Notes: generated from the letters alone by a model not told the origin. A stretch of 64,000 nt of DNA from Euptelea pleiosperma (GCA_035048495.1 CM068543.1:33047096-33111095); one strand, 5' to 3'. Shown: positions 22,205-35,749, numbered from the stretch's first letter. Program-made: numbers and translations.

Positions 22205-23241
22205 GTTGCCCTCTTTGGCGAAATTGGTTGACCAATGAACGACAAAGATTTTTTAAACAAAAAAGAACATTTTGGCACGAAGAAGCCTATATATACCTAA
22301 TAATGATTAAACATCGAGACTGTCTCCATTAGCTTCTTTAGGAATCTTTATACTTCGTTTGAGTCTTCTCATATTTAAGAAAATTCAGTGCAATTGTGTG
22401 ATTAGAGTCTTAGCCTATTTTGGGTACTTACAAGGTCACTAGTCATACAAAAAATTTTAACTTTAATTGAGGCCCCTAGTTTAATCGCAATTCTTTGGCG
22501 ACTTAGAGTTGAACCTCGTTTGCAAGTTTAAACTTTCAAAATAATCAACTTATGATGGGATGATTAAAGATGTCCATCTTTTGAGATTCCTCAAACATTA
22601 CTTCATGATTCTTCATTTAACTAAATGATTTTCAGTCTCGATATTTAAGCAGAATTTGATCTATATACGATACATTAATAAAACACAATGTGGGTCTTAT
22701 AAATGACAACATGGATTAGATTGCTTCATAAGAGCCCATATAAACATCTGACCAATAAACAGTAATCAGACTTACCTTAATTTTGCATGGTATTCTACCA
22801 AGAGGTATGAGGAACCAATTAGTACATTAGGCCACTCATGCACAAAAGTAGGCCACGAATGTATAAATGCAAATACGAATGCAAAATGTATGATGATTTT
22901 CTTTTTTTTTTAAATTTTTACGAAGGGTTGAAAGGTCTACAAAGAAAAGATAGTGAAATGATTCTAAGGGGGTATAAAATATTTACAACGGGAGATGATA
23001 GACTAAAGATAATTTTTTTATTTTTATGGAAAGACGTCATCCTCATCATTCTCTTGAAGCCTGCGACCTTGAGTGTATTGGACTTCATTTCTTCTTCGTA
23101 GTTCATTGGAGTGGATGACGCCATTATAATGCTTGCCAAGATTGCAGCCTTTTCCCCCTTTTAATCAGCCTGTCTTATCGAGTGAACTAGAAAAATAAGA
23201 AATGCAAAAGGGCATTCATTCCTAAGAGTGTGTACTTTCTC

Positions 23242-23272
<31 letters not shown>

Positions 23273-24073
23273 CAAGGTTCAATCATAGGAAAATCAATCA
23301 TTAATTTCTTCTAAGGATAGCAAGTGATAGGGTGCAAGTAATCTTGCTCAAGCATCATGTCAGGTTCGAATCTTCGCTCATGACTTGCTCCTGAATGGTA
23401 ATCCAATTTCTGTAAATGTTTCCACTACTTGCCTCTGTGTGTGTGTGTATTTATTATTATTATTATTATTTTTCCCTTTTTTGCCCCTGATGCCCATAAG
23501 GGTTTTCACCAGGACTGGGTCCACGTGATTGTTGCGCACTTGTGCCTTTCGATTTTCACTATGCCCGTTGTGTTGGATCTTGCCATGACTTGACATTTTT
23601 ACTCGTGATGCCCTTTCGGGTTTTCACCACGCCCTTTCGAGTCACACTATACTTTATAGATTACCATCTCCCTTCATTGCCAGTTGATTGAAATGAAAAC
23701 AAAAAATGTCTTAACCAAATATACCTTCAATTAATCTTGGATCTAAAAGGATTTATTGTGGGATGAAAAGAAAGGCTTTGGTCTTGGTGAAGAAGATGGG
23801 AAGTGAGGACTTGGGAAGAAGTAAAGCCGTTCACAGTTTATACTCTTGCGGGCCAGGAGTGGCGTATTGATGTGTCTAACTTGTGTCGATCTCTTTCTTT
23901 TTCCCTTTTTTTTTCTTAGTATGACTGAAAGTATATGTTTTGTTGTCTCTTAGGAAAAGAAGTTAAGGCTCAAAGAGTTTGAGGAAAAATGATAGAGTGA
24001 GGTGTAAAAGAAAAAGTACAGCCATTTTCATTTTTAAGATCCATTGAAGGTACAAAATATTAAGACACATCTA
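22205..24073 (-). other. Ogre 3' untranslated region and polypurine tract
   Basis: On the minus strand the sequence just before the LTR reads CCAAAGAGGGCAAC, an imperfect polypurine tract for plus-strand priming. The rest of the 1.87 kb carries no recognisable protein. It includes a (GT)n run near 23,434, an ATT repeat near 23,450-23,470 and a poly-T tract near 23,245. A mirrored pair of phrases around GGGTTTTCACCA (23,500 and 23,620) is a small internal repeat. Confidence 0.7.
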
Positions 24074-27000
24074 TCATACAAAGTATTTTTTGACTTGATT
24101 TGTATTGATTGGCTCTGGGAGGTCTTCATCATCCATTCGCCCCAAGATTAAAGCTCTACCAGAAAAAACTTTCCTCACGATATATGGGTCTTTATAGTTG
24201 GGCTTGAACTTCCCACGTGGATCATGTTGATGAGGAAGAATCTTTTTTAAAACCAAGTCACCAACCTTAAATTCTCGAGATTTGACTTTCTTTGCATAGG
24301 CTCTGGCCATGCGACGTTGGTATGCTTGAACATGACAGATTGCTCGAAGTCTTTTTTCTTCGATCAAATTCAAATGCGCATATCATGCTTGTAACCACTC
24401 AGCTTCATCCAGCTCTGCTTCCATAAGAACACGTAGAGACGGGATCTCGACCTCAATAGGGAGAACTGCCTCCATTCCATATGTAAGGGCATATGGTGTA
24501 GCTCCAACTGAAGTCATGATCGATGTGTGGTAGGCAAGAAGAGCATAGGGCAACATCTCATGCCATGCTGAATAATTGTCTGTCATTTTCTCAATGATGT
24601 GCTTGATGTTCTTGTTAGCTGCCTCAACTGCTCCATTTGTTTGAGGGCGATAAGGAGAAGAAAAATGATGCTTGATTTTGAATTGAGCTAAACATCTTTT
24701 TCGTCTCCTTTTCTTTGAAAATTGATCCATTATCTGAGATCATTTCACTAGGCACACCATATCGACAAATGATTTCCTTTCGAATAAATTTTCTTACTTG
24801 TGCGGCTGTAACAGTGGTGTATGAAGTTGCATCTACCCACTTGGTGAAATAATCTATTGCTACCAATATATACCGATGATTATTTGATGCCTTTAGAGTA
24901 ATAGGGCCAATCATGTCGATTCCCCAAACAGAAAATGACCATCGTGTAGTCATGTTATGTAGCTCTGATGGTGGCACATTGATCTTTGTTAGCATAGATT
25001 TGGCACTGATGGCATTTTTGGACGTACTTGCAACAGTCTGAATCGATAGTTGACCAGTAATATCCAAGTCGCAAAATTTTCTTTGCCAACATGTGTCTAT
25101 TCATGTGAGGACCGCAAACTCCTTCGTGGACTTCTTCTATGACTTCTTTTGCTTCTTTTTCATCAAGACATCTCATAAGGATTTGATTGGGTGATCGTTT
25201 GTATAATACACTGCCAATTATAACAAATTGTGAGGCTAACCGCTGAATCATTCGTCGATCATTAATGGTGGCATCCAAAGGAAATGTTTGCTCTTCAAGA
25301 AATTTCTTTATATCTGTATACCACGGCATTTGATCTAGTGCATCTCCATTTATGGTGTTGCAATAGGCTTGCTCAAAACTTTGTGCAACCTCAATCGGCC
25401 TTATATCTATCCCATCTGGAATCTCGATCATTGAGGCAAGAGTGGCAAGTGCATCAGCAAACTGATTCTTGGTCCTCGGCATGTAGGTGAACGTGATCCT
25501 TTCAAACTTTGAAGTGAGCCCTTCTAGATATTCATGGTAAGGGATTAATTTTTCATCCTTCGTATCCCAACTACCATTTGTCTGGCATATGACTAGAGAC
25601 GAGTCTCCGAATACATCCATTTCTTTGATCTCCATATCCAAAGTTGCTCGTAGTCCAACAATGCAAGCTTCATATTCTGCTTCATTATTTGTGCATCCGA
25701 ACTGTATTTTAACGGAAATTAGAATGTGAGAACCTTTCAATATAATTACTGCCCCAATTCCCGTCCCTTTTGGTTGACTGTGCCATCAAAGTACATTTTC
25801 CATCCTGTTGACTCAACTGCATCTTCTTCAACTGTCATTATGGCTTCATCTGGGAAATCTATCATCATGGGTTCATAATCAGGCAGTGGATTTTCTACTA
25901 AGTGCTCTACAATTGCCCGACCTTTAACTGACTTTTGTGTGACATATGTGATGTCAAACTCTAATAATAACATCTACCAATGAGCCGTTCTTCTAGAGAA
26001 ATAGCAGGCTTCTCTAACAAATACTTCACCGGATCCATGCGAGATATTAACAACACGGGATAAGACAATAAGTAATGGCACAAACGTTGTGTAGCCCATA
26101 CTAAAGCAAGAAAAGTTTTTACTAGAGACGTGTAACGAGTCTCATAGTCAGTGAATTTCTTACTCAAGTAATAAATTGCACGCTCTTTCCTGCCTGATTC
26201 ATCATGTTGCCCCAATACACAACCCATAGAGGTCTCAGTTATTGATATGTACAATAAAATAGGACGTCCTGACTTAGGTGGCACTAGGACTAGAGGATTT
26301 AGGAGGTACCTTTTTATCTTATCGAAAGCAACTTGACATTCATCGTTCCATTCCTTAGGACTGTTCTTACGAAGCAACTTGAAAATGGGCTCACAAATGG
26401 GAGTGAGTTGTGCCACGAATCTGCTAATGTACTGTAAATGCCCGACGAAACCTCTGATTTCTTTCTCCGTCTTCGGGGGAGACATATCAATGATTGCCTT
26501 GGCTTTGGCTGGATCAATTCCAATTCCTCTCCTGTTGACAATAAATCCAAGCAGCTTCCCAGATGTTGCACCGAAAACACATTTTGCAGGATTGAGACGA
26601 AGCCTGAATTTACAGAGTCTTTCAAATAATTTCTTTAAGATGGTGAGATGGTCTTCAGCCTTCCATGATTTGGCGATCATGTCATCCACATACACTTCCA
26701 TTTCCTTGTGGATCATATCATGGAATAGTGTTGTCATAGCCCGCTGGTACGTTGCTCCTGCATTTTTTAATCCAAATGGCATAACTTTATAACAAAAGGT
26801 GCCCCAAGGTGTGATGAATGCAGTCTTTTCTCTATCTTCCTCTGCCATCTTAATTTGGTTATATCCCGAGAATCCATCCATGAATGACAACAATTCATGG
26901 CATGTAGTATTATCCACCAAGACATCTATATGAGGCAATGGAAAGTCATCATTTGGGATAGCCTTATTCAAGTTTCGAAAGTCAATGTACATCCTTACTT

Positions 27001-27468
27001 TCCCATTCTTTTTCGGCACAGTAACTATATTTGCAAGCCACTCTAAATATGATGAAACCATCAAAAATCGGCTTTGTACTGCTTTACCACTTCTTCTTTA
27101 ATCTTCAAAGCACATTCCGGACGCAATCTTTGAAGCTTCTGCTTGACGGGGGTTGCCCCAGGTATTAAGGGCAAACGATGGACGACTAGATCTGTGTCTA
27201 GCACGGGCATGTCTTCATAGGACCAAGCGAATACATCTTTATAATTCTTAAGGAATCTGACCATTTTAAGTCTCTCATGTGGGGAAAGAGATGCACGAAT
27301 CTTCACTTCTTTTGGATCTTCTTCTGTACCAAGATTTATGGTCTCAGTATCTTTAATGTTAGGTTGAACCCCCTTTTCATGATGCTCAAGAAGATCGAAA
27401 AGTTCTGTGTTGGCTTCTTCTTGTTCCTCCTCACATTCTATCCCTATGAGCTCAAAGTCTAATTCCAA
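24074..27468 (-). pseudogene. Ogre pol: reverse transcriptase, RNase H, integrase (broken)
   Basis: From 27,468 downward there is a leader (DVFAWSYEDMPVLD), then RT with NIVTVPKKNGKVRM, FMDGFSGYNQIKM, PWGTFCYKVMPFGLKNAGAT and the catalytic YVDDM. RNase H shows YFDGT, NNEAEYEACIVGL and VFGDSSLV, keeping the D-E-D residues. Integrase has the zinc finger (HMNRHM, KCHQCQ) and the core Asp residues in WGIDMIGP and MISDNGSIFK. Its Glu lies in RPQTNGAVEAANK, and the C terminus is FKVGDLVLKK. Frame breaks lie near 27,064, 25,965, 25,760 and 24,735. A stop (probably Arg to TGA) lies near 24,382. All domains are identifiable but no continuous enzyme is possible. Gypsy-type order (integrase last) is clear. 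Confidence 0.9.
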
Positions 27469-27706
27469 ATCGAAATCATATGGTTCAAGCTCACTATCAG
27501 ACTCTTCCTGCTAATTAACCTTGATTGAATTAGAGAAGACAAAAAGAATAATTTTGCAAAAACAAATGAGGGGGTTCATTTATTAAAAAAAACTAAATTT
27601 TTTGACAAAACAACACCCAAAGGTGAAGGATTTCATTAATTAGTCAACTTGCTATAACAAACCTTTTTAAAATGGGTCATTGGCCTTGTTACAATTTGGC
27701 TAGCCA
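27469..27706 (-). other. Ogre non-coding interval upstream of RT (probable intron part)
   Basis: No protein is readable between the RT leader and the level 4 insertion. Ogre elements have an intron between gag-protease and RT, and this stretch is in the right place. I could not fix the splice sites. Confidence 0.45.
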
Positions 27707-29049
27707 TGAAAGTAAGGTTTTTCCGCGTCGTTGGTTATGGAAACCCTAACTTCAACACATTTTTAATTGATCCGAGACATTTAACCTGTAAAATGGGCAA
27801 TTTTGCACAGTGGCTCGTGTCGGATGTCGATCCGCACTCGGGATTAGTCGGATTAGCGCGAATAAGAACAAAAACTGACGGACCATCACAAGAAATAATA
27901 GATAAAAACAAACTTTATCATTCATTAATCAAAATGTCCTTACAATATCTGAATAAAAATCAGCAATAATCGAAACTAGACTAAAAAGCATTCTAGAGAG
28001 AGAAGAATAAAAAGAGAATAGGTGGAGAGAAGATGAGAGGCGAGGCATTTTAGAGAGAAAAAGAAGAAATCTAGAGAGAGAAAGAGAGATAGAGAGAGAA
28101 CATGCTAAAAACTAGAGAGAGAAACTAGTGTAGAGAGAGAAAGTGAGGTTTTAGAGAGAGAAACTAAAGAAAAAAAAGAAAAAGGTGAAACTTACCAAAC
28201 TTACCGGGAATCGCTTCGCCAAGGACGATGGGGAAGCACACATGGTGCAATGGAGAAGAGTGGATGCACGCTGGGTTGGTGGTGCCGTAAAGGAGGAGGC
28301 GTGGATCAACAAAGCTGGAATCCCTCCCTTTTCACGTGGTGAGCCATGGTGAACGATTTAACAAATCGTGAAAGATGAAGAAGAAGAGAGGGGCTGCCGA
28401 CGTTGCAAGGTGTAGGGACGCCTTGTAGATTGGAGGTTGCTGTAGAGCACAGTACCAGCGCCTGATGGAGAACGAGGAGGAGCACAGGTTGTTGGCCGGA
28501 GTGTTCTTACCGGAGTTTGAGATGCAACTTGCAAGGCTGCAAGTTCAGACCATTTTCACGGTGTTGCTATGCAGTAATGGTGCTGCTGCACGTTTGGGGG
28601 GGGCTATTGTAGGCAGCAACCAGCAAACGGATAAGGGCGTTGGAGAGGAGAGCGGCTGGAAGAGGGCAGTCCGGTAGTTGAGAAGGCAGTAGGGGGAGGA
28701 GAACAGATCTGCTCGTGATGTAGATCTGTTCCGTGTTGACCAGCAAACTGTGTGTGACGGGGGTGGAGTTCGACGAGAAAACCCCACAAAGTCGCTAACT
28801 AGAGGGGCGTGGAGCAGGTGCAAGCAACGACCGGAGTTGCAGCAGCGGTGGTGCAAATGGTGGCTGTGGCGTGCTTGACGGACTGGTTTAGTCCGCCGGA
28901 GGAGGAGAAGATGATGAAGAACGATAAGAAGAGAAAAGAAAGAAAAGAAGAAGAGGAGAAGAAGAAGAAGGAGAAAGAGAAGAGGAAGAAGCGACGGAGA
29001 AGAAGAAGGATAGGAAGAGAGGGGGAGAAGGGAGAAGGACGTGCAGGCG

Positions 29050-29076
29050 GCCGGAGTTGCTGCCTGCAACTCCGGC
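29050..29076. other. Perfect GC-rich hairpin conserved in all four LTR copies
   Basis: GCCGGAGTTGC (29,050-29,060) pairs perfectly with GCAACTCCGGC (29,066-29,076) around a 5-base loop. The same structure lies at 37,086-37,112. It recurs at 39,018-39,039 with a 9-bp stem and 4-base loop, and at 51,667-51,691 with one mismatch. Conservation in diverged subfamilies suggests a function in the retroelement RNA or promoter. The role is unknown. Confidence 0.8.
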
Positions 29077-29262
29077 GAGAGAAAAGATGAAGAAGATGAA
29101 GAAGAGGAGGAAGAGAAGGAAGAAAAAGAAGGAGAAGAAGGAGGGAAAAACCTTGGGAACGGTTTTGGGGAAGGAGAGGAGGAGAGGGGAGAGAGATTAG
29201 GGTTCGAACGAACCCCTCTCCTTCTCCTTTTAAAGCTCCCTATTTCGAAAATAAAAAATATG

Positions 29263-29264
<2 letters not shown>

Positions 29265-29304
<40 letters not shown>
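29265..29304. repeat. (AT)n microsatellite in LTR
   Basis: About 20 AT units. The paired LTR has a shorter run at about 37,328-37,347, and the solo LTR has poly-T at about 39,268-39,288 in the same place, so this position is unstable in the family. Confidence 0.9.
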
Positions 29305-29307
<3 letters not shown>

Positions 29308-30241
29308 AAGTAAAACATCACTTTTCTTTGGGGAATGTCCCCATTTAGTGGACCCCCCATTTTTTAAAATTTAATTAAAATTATTTTGAAATTCACGGGG
29401 TCTACTAACTGGTCGGACAGTGGGTCGATGATGATGGGCCCGGCTACTGGCCCACATGGACTGATGATGTCCGTCGTCTCACAAGATGATGTGACAGACA
29501 TTCTGATGGCGATCGGATGGATGGTGACTTGATTGGGACCCAGATTGGTAGATCGACGGATCTAGAGAGATCCAACGGTCAGAAAGCTAAGGGAGATGAG
29601 ATAGAGCCGATGGACAGGAGTTCTGGGGTTAGGTTAGTAGATTCGAGGACCGAAAGATGAAGAGAGAGAGAGAATAAGGAGAGATGAGAGAGAAAGTATC
29701 AGAAAATGGAGATAAAAGTATTGGCAGAGGGTCTGGAACCCTGGTCTTCACTGTGACCATCCTCACGCTTCTCCAGTAGAGTAGACTATCATTCCTTGCT
29801 GACTCATGTGGCTTTAAACGCTTTAGTCCGTCTTTTGGTCATTGGCTCTCCTACTCTCTTCGTTCTTTGGGCTAGCCTTTTGGTCCTCTTATTCAGCCCA
29901 TATTTGGCCCATATCTTCTAGTCACAGCATGTGGGCTCTTTAAGCTTTGATAATGGGCTTTCCTGATCGATGTGGGCTCGCAAGTCTCGAGAATTGTCCC
30001 ATCGGGGTTTCCTGCGATAGAAGAAGCGCGTAATGAGACTCTATCAGAATGACTCAATGTCTAGACTTCCAAAAATGTGTTTAATGCATGCAAATATACC
30101 ATTTCGTTCAGAAAAGTGTGTTCTACGCAACAAAAGAGACTCTTACGTAGAAAAGTAGATAAATAGAGCATTTTAACGTAAGAGAGTGTGAAAACGCTTA
30201 GAAGATAACAGTAGAAAATACGCACTTTTAAGCGAATATCA

Positions 30242-31923
30242 CAACCCCCAACCACATATTGCCAATCCTTGGCAATTAGTGCGAAATAAATGAGCTTAAA
30301 AGGGCTCTGCACATACTGCACACTTTTTCATATTAGCTCAGGGATAACCCCGTTCGTCAAATCATTGAATGGATGCAAAAATAGTTATATGCTAGCGAAG
30401 AGTTGGAAAGTTTTGGCAAGACTACAGACTGATAATCATGACCCAGAATAGTCAGACTCTGCGTGTGTGTGTGCTCAACATTCTCATCATCCGACAGTAA
30501 AGATTTCCAGATCACCTCTAAGTTTTTATGCCTCCACCTCAAATCTCACATGTTTAGCACTCAGAATAGAATCACACAAGAAGGGTTTTCTTCTTTTCTC
30601 TCAATTTATATGTGAGGAGATGTATTTAATATAAAGAGGCAAAAGATCTCACATATGTTTTATTTGAAGGAAGGACATCTTTGACGGAAGAAGATCTCAT
30701 GATTGGAATACCACTTCACTCGGGAACGTCAGATCAAACTCTATAGCTTCTCTTTCTCCAATCTCCACATTTTATGATCGTACTATCCTAGAATCAAGTA
30801 GGACTTTCCTGGGTTGTAATGAGGCTTAGGTCAGGTGTAGAGAGATAAAGGGATACAGGATTTCAAAGATCTTGAGAGGATATTGCCATTTTCTTGCATT
30901 TTTCCTGTGGCGTAACACCATTATCTGGTTCTTTTTCCTTTTTTCGTATTTTTCTCTTTTTCTTGATATTTCTGAGACTGCTCAATTTCTTTTCAGCTCT
31001 TTTCATACTTTCTTTCCATATTTTGTTTTCAACTTGAACCACTTTCTTTTCCTTTTGATTCTTCTTCTTTACTTTTCTTTTCACGGTACACCCATATCAG
31101 TTATTCTTTTGTCCATCTCAAAATAAGGGTAGCCAGTCATGCTTCGTAGCTATACTGGATTTTAGGTTGATGGGTTTACAAAGAAAAGGTTTTTATAGAA
31201 GGGTTCAAGGGGTTTCTAGTGAAGTATAATTCAGGTGAGTAAAAAGGCTGAATGGTTCAGAAAAATGGCCTAAATCATTTTCTAAGGTTTGCACTATCAT
31301 GTATACTGTCTTGACTGGATACAGAGAAGGTTCTGTCGTAGTAATCCAATGTTGATGTCGTTTCGAGTTTTATGATCGAAGCAAAAGATAATGAGATCTC
31401 TCAACGAATATTGCGGGCATGAAGAATTTTGAGTCATCTGGTGACTCAGATTTGTTGTATAACCCTCTGAAATGATTAAAGGCTCGAAAGCTCACAGGGT
31501 TAGGTCTCCACAATTCTTCTCACAGGATCTCTAGAATTTCCAAACTTAGGATGACTCTGATGTTGATAGTGTACAATTGTGCCGAATCTGAGTTTTTCTA
31601 AGTTTTCAAAACTGCTGTAGCCACGCTTGACTTGACTCAAAGCTAACCTTAAACAAAAATTGACATCCTCAATACTGACTTAACGGAGGTTTTCTGCTAA
31701 TCAAAGTCAGGGTATTTGACACATTTTTGAAATTCTAGAAAACTTTTGGATAACATCGGAAATCACCCAAAAAATCTTTTTTTTTTTTTTTTTATCAAAA
31801 TGAAGACATGAGTTTTGGTAAATACCCACCCCAACCAAAATACAGCACCGTCCTCGGTGCTCATGACCGGGACATAAAATGATAAAAATTCAGTGATGAT
31901 GATGCAAAAGTTCAGGAAGGATG
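30242..31923 (-). other. Level 4 element 3' untranslated part and polypurine tract
   Basis: On the minus strand, GGTTGGGGGTTG lies immediately before the LTR start. The same tract precedes the level 1 right LTR at about 61,302. No protein was recognised in this part. It is homologous to 59,650-61,313 of the level 1 element, for example around GGACGGTG(C/T)TGTATTTTGG. Confidence 0.7.
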
Positions 31924-33957
31924 TTACCAAGTCGGCAGAAACTCGACAGTGTTTGGTACCTGATGATCGGAAGAATGAATGTACATGCATTTCCAAAGAT
32001 ATAACAATAATAACAAATGCATGAGACTCATGTACTCTAGGAATACCAGAATTGCCTTTCCGAAAGCGCTAAGTTTTACGTCTTCAGCCAGACATGATGG
32101 GGGTATATCAAGTACCCCCAACCAGGATAAAACTCATGGAGACTGAGTGAATCTGCAGTCTTCCTGACACCTAAGGTGGAATAGAGACAACTATCCTATC
32201 CCTTGTCTAGGTATACCTGTGTAGAACAGGTCTTTCTCAGTGTAGACTGAGAGAAGGGCATTGAGCTCTCTGAGCAGCCCGGCAAAAGCATAGAGTTGAT
32301 CTGGGAGGGATCGAAGCTTCTCAGGAAAGATTGAGAGGAGAGTAGTAGTGGGTTCTCTAACCGTGGTTAGCAGAGCCGCAAACTCATTGAGTTTTGCGGA
32401 AATGTATCTGAATGGAGCAGACTCCTGCAGATCAATAATACCAGAAATGTTGGACTCCGAGATGAAGTCAGACTCACAGTGTTCATGACACTTGGATAAT
32501 ATATCTTCGGGAGAGTCCTGAATTAGACTCTCTACGGCACACGGGTCATCGATAATATCGACGTAGGGTGACGGGTGAACACTGTTGACCTCTTTCTCGA
32601 TGTTTCCTAATGTGATAGGGATGTTCCAATCCCTGTACTCAATATGTTCCTCCTCGGCGGGGATCGGTAGGTCCAGGACAGCGGGAGGCCCATTTTCTAG
32701 ACATGGCTCATCAGTAGGAATGTCTGCATTCAGAGTAGAGAGAGAATTATCAGAGATAGAGATGGGACTAAGTTCCTCTGTGCTCAGTCCAGAAGTTGGT
32801 GCTGTTAAGGGCACCAAAGATTGAGACTCGGGTGCATCACTATTGTTGCACAATCCAAAGGAGGTGGGTAGGAACGGTAGATCTAGGATAGTTGGAATCC
32901 TACGAATGAGACAAAACTCAGTGTTATGAAGATCATCTTCAGGGTCCAGGTTAGAAGCAGCAGTGGTAGAGTGAGAAATAGGTTGCTCTGAGGTAGGTTC
33001 AGGATGTGGTGCTTTTACAGGCACCGTATAAGGATACACTGGTTCCTCAATAGTCTGGCTCGATCTAGGGGTGGGTACAATTGCAATTTCATCCTGGCAA
33101 TTCTGGTACTTGGTCCAATTGTGCGACTCCTCATTATAGATAGTGGCCATATCATTCTCCTCAGGATAAGCTACTGGTGGGCTAGTGAAGTTGACTTCCT
33201 CTCTCTCATTTTCTAATTGAATTAGACGTTGCTCGAAGCTTTCCATAGATTGCTTTTGTTGGTGCTCTAGACCTTGGAAAAATTGTTGTTGCTGGGCAAT
33301 GTACTGAGAGAGAAGGTCCTCTAGACAGGGTTTAGTAGCCAACGGAGGCGGTTCAGCCAAGGGGAGCTGAGGTGCCAACTCTTGATTGTAGTCCGACTGG
33401 GTATGAAAGTTGTAAGGCAAAATGGAGTCTGGGACTAGTTGCTGACTCTGAAAGTCCTAAGGGGCCCACTGTTGATCAGAATAGTCATTCTGTGGATATG
33501 ATGGGTACTGGAATTGCGAGTATTGCCAGTCATACTCTCCATTGGGTTGATGGAACCTGGAAGGATAATTATCCTGCTGCAGTTGCTGTGGGATAGCAGA
33601 CTGTTCCCAACCAAAGTTATGGTGACTCCTATTATCCGAAAAATAAGTGTTGTCATAGGAGGTCTGCATTGGAGATGGAAAGGGACAGACATCTTGCTGG
33701 ATAAGAGGGTAATATCCTACAGAGTGGGACTGGTACACAGGTTGCTGAACTGCGGCACGAAGGGTAGAGACTGAATTTTTAAGTTCTTGGAGTATAGAAT
33801 TGTACTCCGGATCTCGGTGATTATCATAACCTGTAGAAGTGTGCGAGACTGGAGTATCATTATGATACGCAGAATTGTCATACCATGGTTGAGAGTGATC
33901 ACTTTGATTCTCACAGAAACTGTAGTAGGTCTCATACAGAGGCCGTTCATTTGCCAT
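31924..33957 (-). pseudogene. Gag C-terminal-like ORF of the level 4 element
   Basis: The frame starts ATG at 33,957 (MANERPLYETYYSFCENQ) and runs to 32,191 with a single TAG at 33,457, giving about 590 codons. It is rich in Gln, Tyr, Pro and Ser (for example NGEYDWQYSQFQYPSYPQ). It aligns with the region after the gag core in the level 1 element (YDWQYSQLQYQAYPQ; HTQSDYNQEL). A conserved tail reads YISAKLNEFAALLTTVREP. A further short frame (31,924-32,121, KLSAFGKAILVFLEYMSL) follows. The canonical gag capsid-like block is missing. I infer a structural or RNA-binding remnant of an Athila-like gag. No enzymatic domain is present. Confidence 0.65.
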
Positions 33958-35749
33958 TAGAGGCGATAGAGGGGTGCGGTGGACTAACTCTCAGATCGAG
34001 TTAGTAAAAGGTGAGGACAGGTCCAACCGGGCTTCTACTTGAAAAAGCAAGCCCAAGATTTGGCAAAAAGTTGCCAAAAGGAGACACTGGAGTGGTGATC
34101 CTAAATGATGCACACCAAGCATAGATAATCCTATTCTAAACAATCAGGATATATTTTAGGCATTATCTTGTTAGTTTGGGGCTAGAGTAGATTATGACAG
34201 TGGGCGGACCACTGGTTTATCTTTTAGCCGCCGGACGAACTGTTTGCACTCAGAGGTTCTCACCAGGGTACACTCTTCAGAGCGAATCCTTTAGTACTAA
34301 CTCTAGTCAACAACAAGGCAATCCGAAGCCTAGATAGACGTGCGGCACAATGGCTGTCTTAAGTACATCCCAGACTAACCGGATTGGTCAAGTGTATAAG
34401 AAGAGTGTTCCCTCGGGTTAAGCTAGGGTTGATGTGTGTTCCTAATCCACACGCAACTAACCGCCGAATAGTCCAAGATGCCACGTCGAGCTCAGTGTAC
34501 TTGAGTAGCAGGGACTTATGGGTGTGTTAGACAACAGGGACCCGCGCTCGTGGTCTTATTTCGATTGGATGTTAAGCGGGTTCGCTTTGCGTGGATTTTT
34601 CCTCAAACACCGGGCTAATTGACTCTAAATCTTGATTATTTTTAATTAAATGGAGCCTTGGGATCAAATCAGTTGGAATGATGAGGTGGGTGATGAAATC
34701 CCACCAGTTTCAATTTGGAGCTGGGTCTGCTCTCTTAGGGTTGATTGATTAACGGCTACGCCACGCAAGTCGAAGAATATGGATGCGAAAGCAAATAGAC
34801 AAGCGGCAATGATTCACCCAATAACACCGTATCGCACTCAAGGCGAGGATAGAGACTTACCTCCCGTGGGCTACGCCACGGGGTCTCCTCCGTGGGTTAG
34901 AGAGGGGTATCCTAATGGGCTTGGGCCTGACTCCACCTCTTTGAGCTTTCGCTCCCTACCCACACTGGATAGTGTTCCTGCAGAAAAGTTATATCGCACG
35001 GTCTAGGTATTTGGGATTCTATTTGGAAGATCCTTGCCTTTTTAGGGTTCACAGAGCACGTATTGAATTTAGGCAAGTTTTTGAATTAATTTCCAAGTTC
35101 GAGATGGGTTAAAATTTAGGAATTCCCAGATGGAAAATACCTAGATTGGAAAGTTTCCCGAACTGTGGAGATCTTCCAAGAAAGATTTGATTGCGAGATC
35201 CCTTACAATTTTGGGAAATTTTCCAAAATTGAAATTCTGCTAGATTTGGGGTGTTTCCTTTTGCAGACTTTTCCAAATTCGGAAGATTTCTAAAGATAGA
35301 AATTCTTCTAAAGAGGAAAATTCTAAGAGGGGAAACCCTAATTAAGCAGAGTTTCAAGATTTTGGAATCTTTTCAAAAATCGCAAATCCTTGATTGGTGA
35401 TTTCTAAAAATCTGCAGAATATAAAACCCTAATTTTTTTGAATTTTGATTTTTGAATTTTTTTGGTATTTTCCACTTAATCTAGGGTTTCTAAAAAACCC
35501 TAGAACAAGATCTAGTAGTTATATGGAAAGCAATAAAATTCTTAAATTATTACAAATTGCACTCGGCCTTCCAAGGCATTAAAAATAGTAATTTAAAAAC
35601 TGCTAAAAATCAACAAAAATAAAAAATAGAAAGTTTCCCGAAAAGGTCGGGCTGTCCAAATTGAGCAGCTTTCCGCTTCAGCAACTTTCTAATTCCGTCT
35701 TTACGTCCTTTTTCGCACTCCCGTCAACCCGAGCGGCAGCGGCGCCATT
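33958..35749 (-). other. Level 4 element 5' leader with primer-binding site
   Basis: The leader is about 1.8 kb and has no gene. It is collinear with 55,348-57,240 of the level 1 element, except that the level 1 gag core is absent here. The primer-binding site is the complement of 35,730-35,747. On the minus strand it reads TGGCGCCGCTGCCG, one change from the usual tRNA-Asp site of Athila-type elements. Confidence 0.7.

Larger units (their letters stand above)
27707..30241 (-). repeat. Level 4 LTR at the low-coordinate end (3' LTR), 2,535 bp
   Basis: It starts TGAAAGTAAGG and ends ATATCA on the + strand. It contains a purine-rich zone (28,900-29,200), a perfect hairpin (29,050-29,076) and an (AT)n run (29,265-29,304). 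Long Ser/Pro/Leu- or Lys/Glu-rich frames in this LTR come from low complexity, and I do not call them genes. Confidence 0.9.

Noticed and set aside
28809..29313. Lys/Glu-rich frames on the plus strand, repeated at 36,845-37,419
   Set aside because: Purine-rich LTR sequence translated by chance, with no domain and the opposite strand to the element.
28545..29360. 271-codon Ser/Pro/Leu-rich frame on the minus strand
   Set aside because: It lies wholly in an LTR and comes from GAA/GAG-rich low complexity. The paired LTR at 36.6-37.4 kb breaks the frame differently.
33004..33216. Plus-strand frames opposite the level 4 ORF
   Set aside because: They are antisense shadows of the gag-derived frame.
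35109..35357. Frame rich in Ile, Arg, Phe and Asn on the minus strand
   Set aside because: It sits in the leader of the level 4 element within imperfect AT-rich repeats (GGAAGATTT-like) and is not conserved in the level 1 leader.
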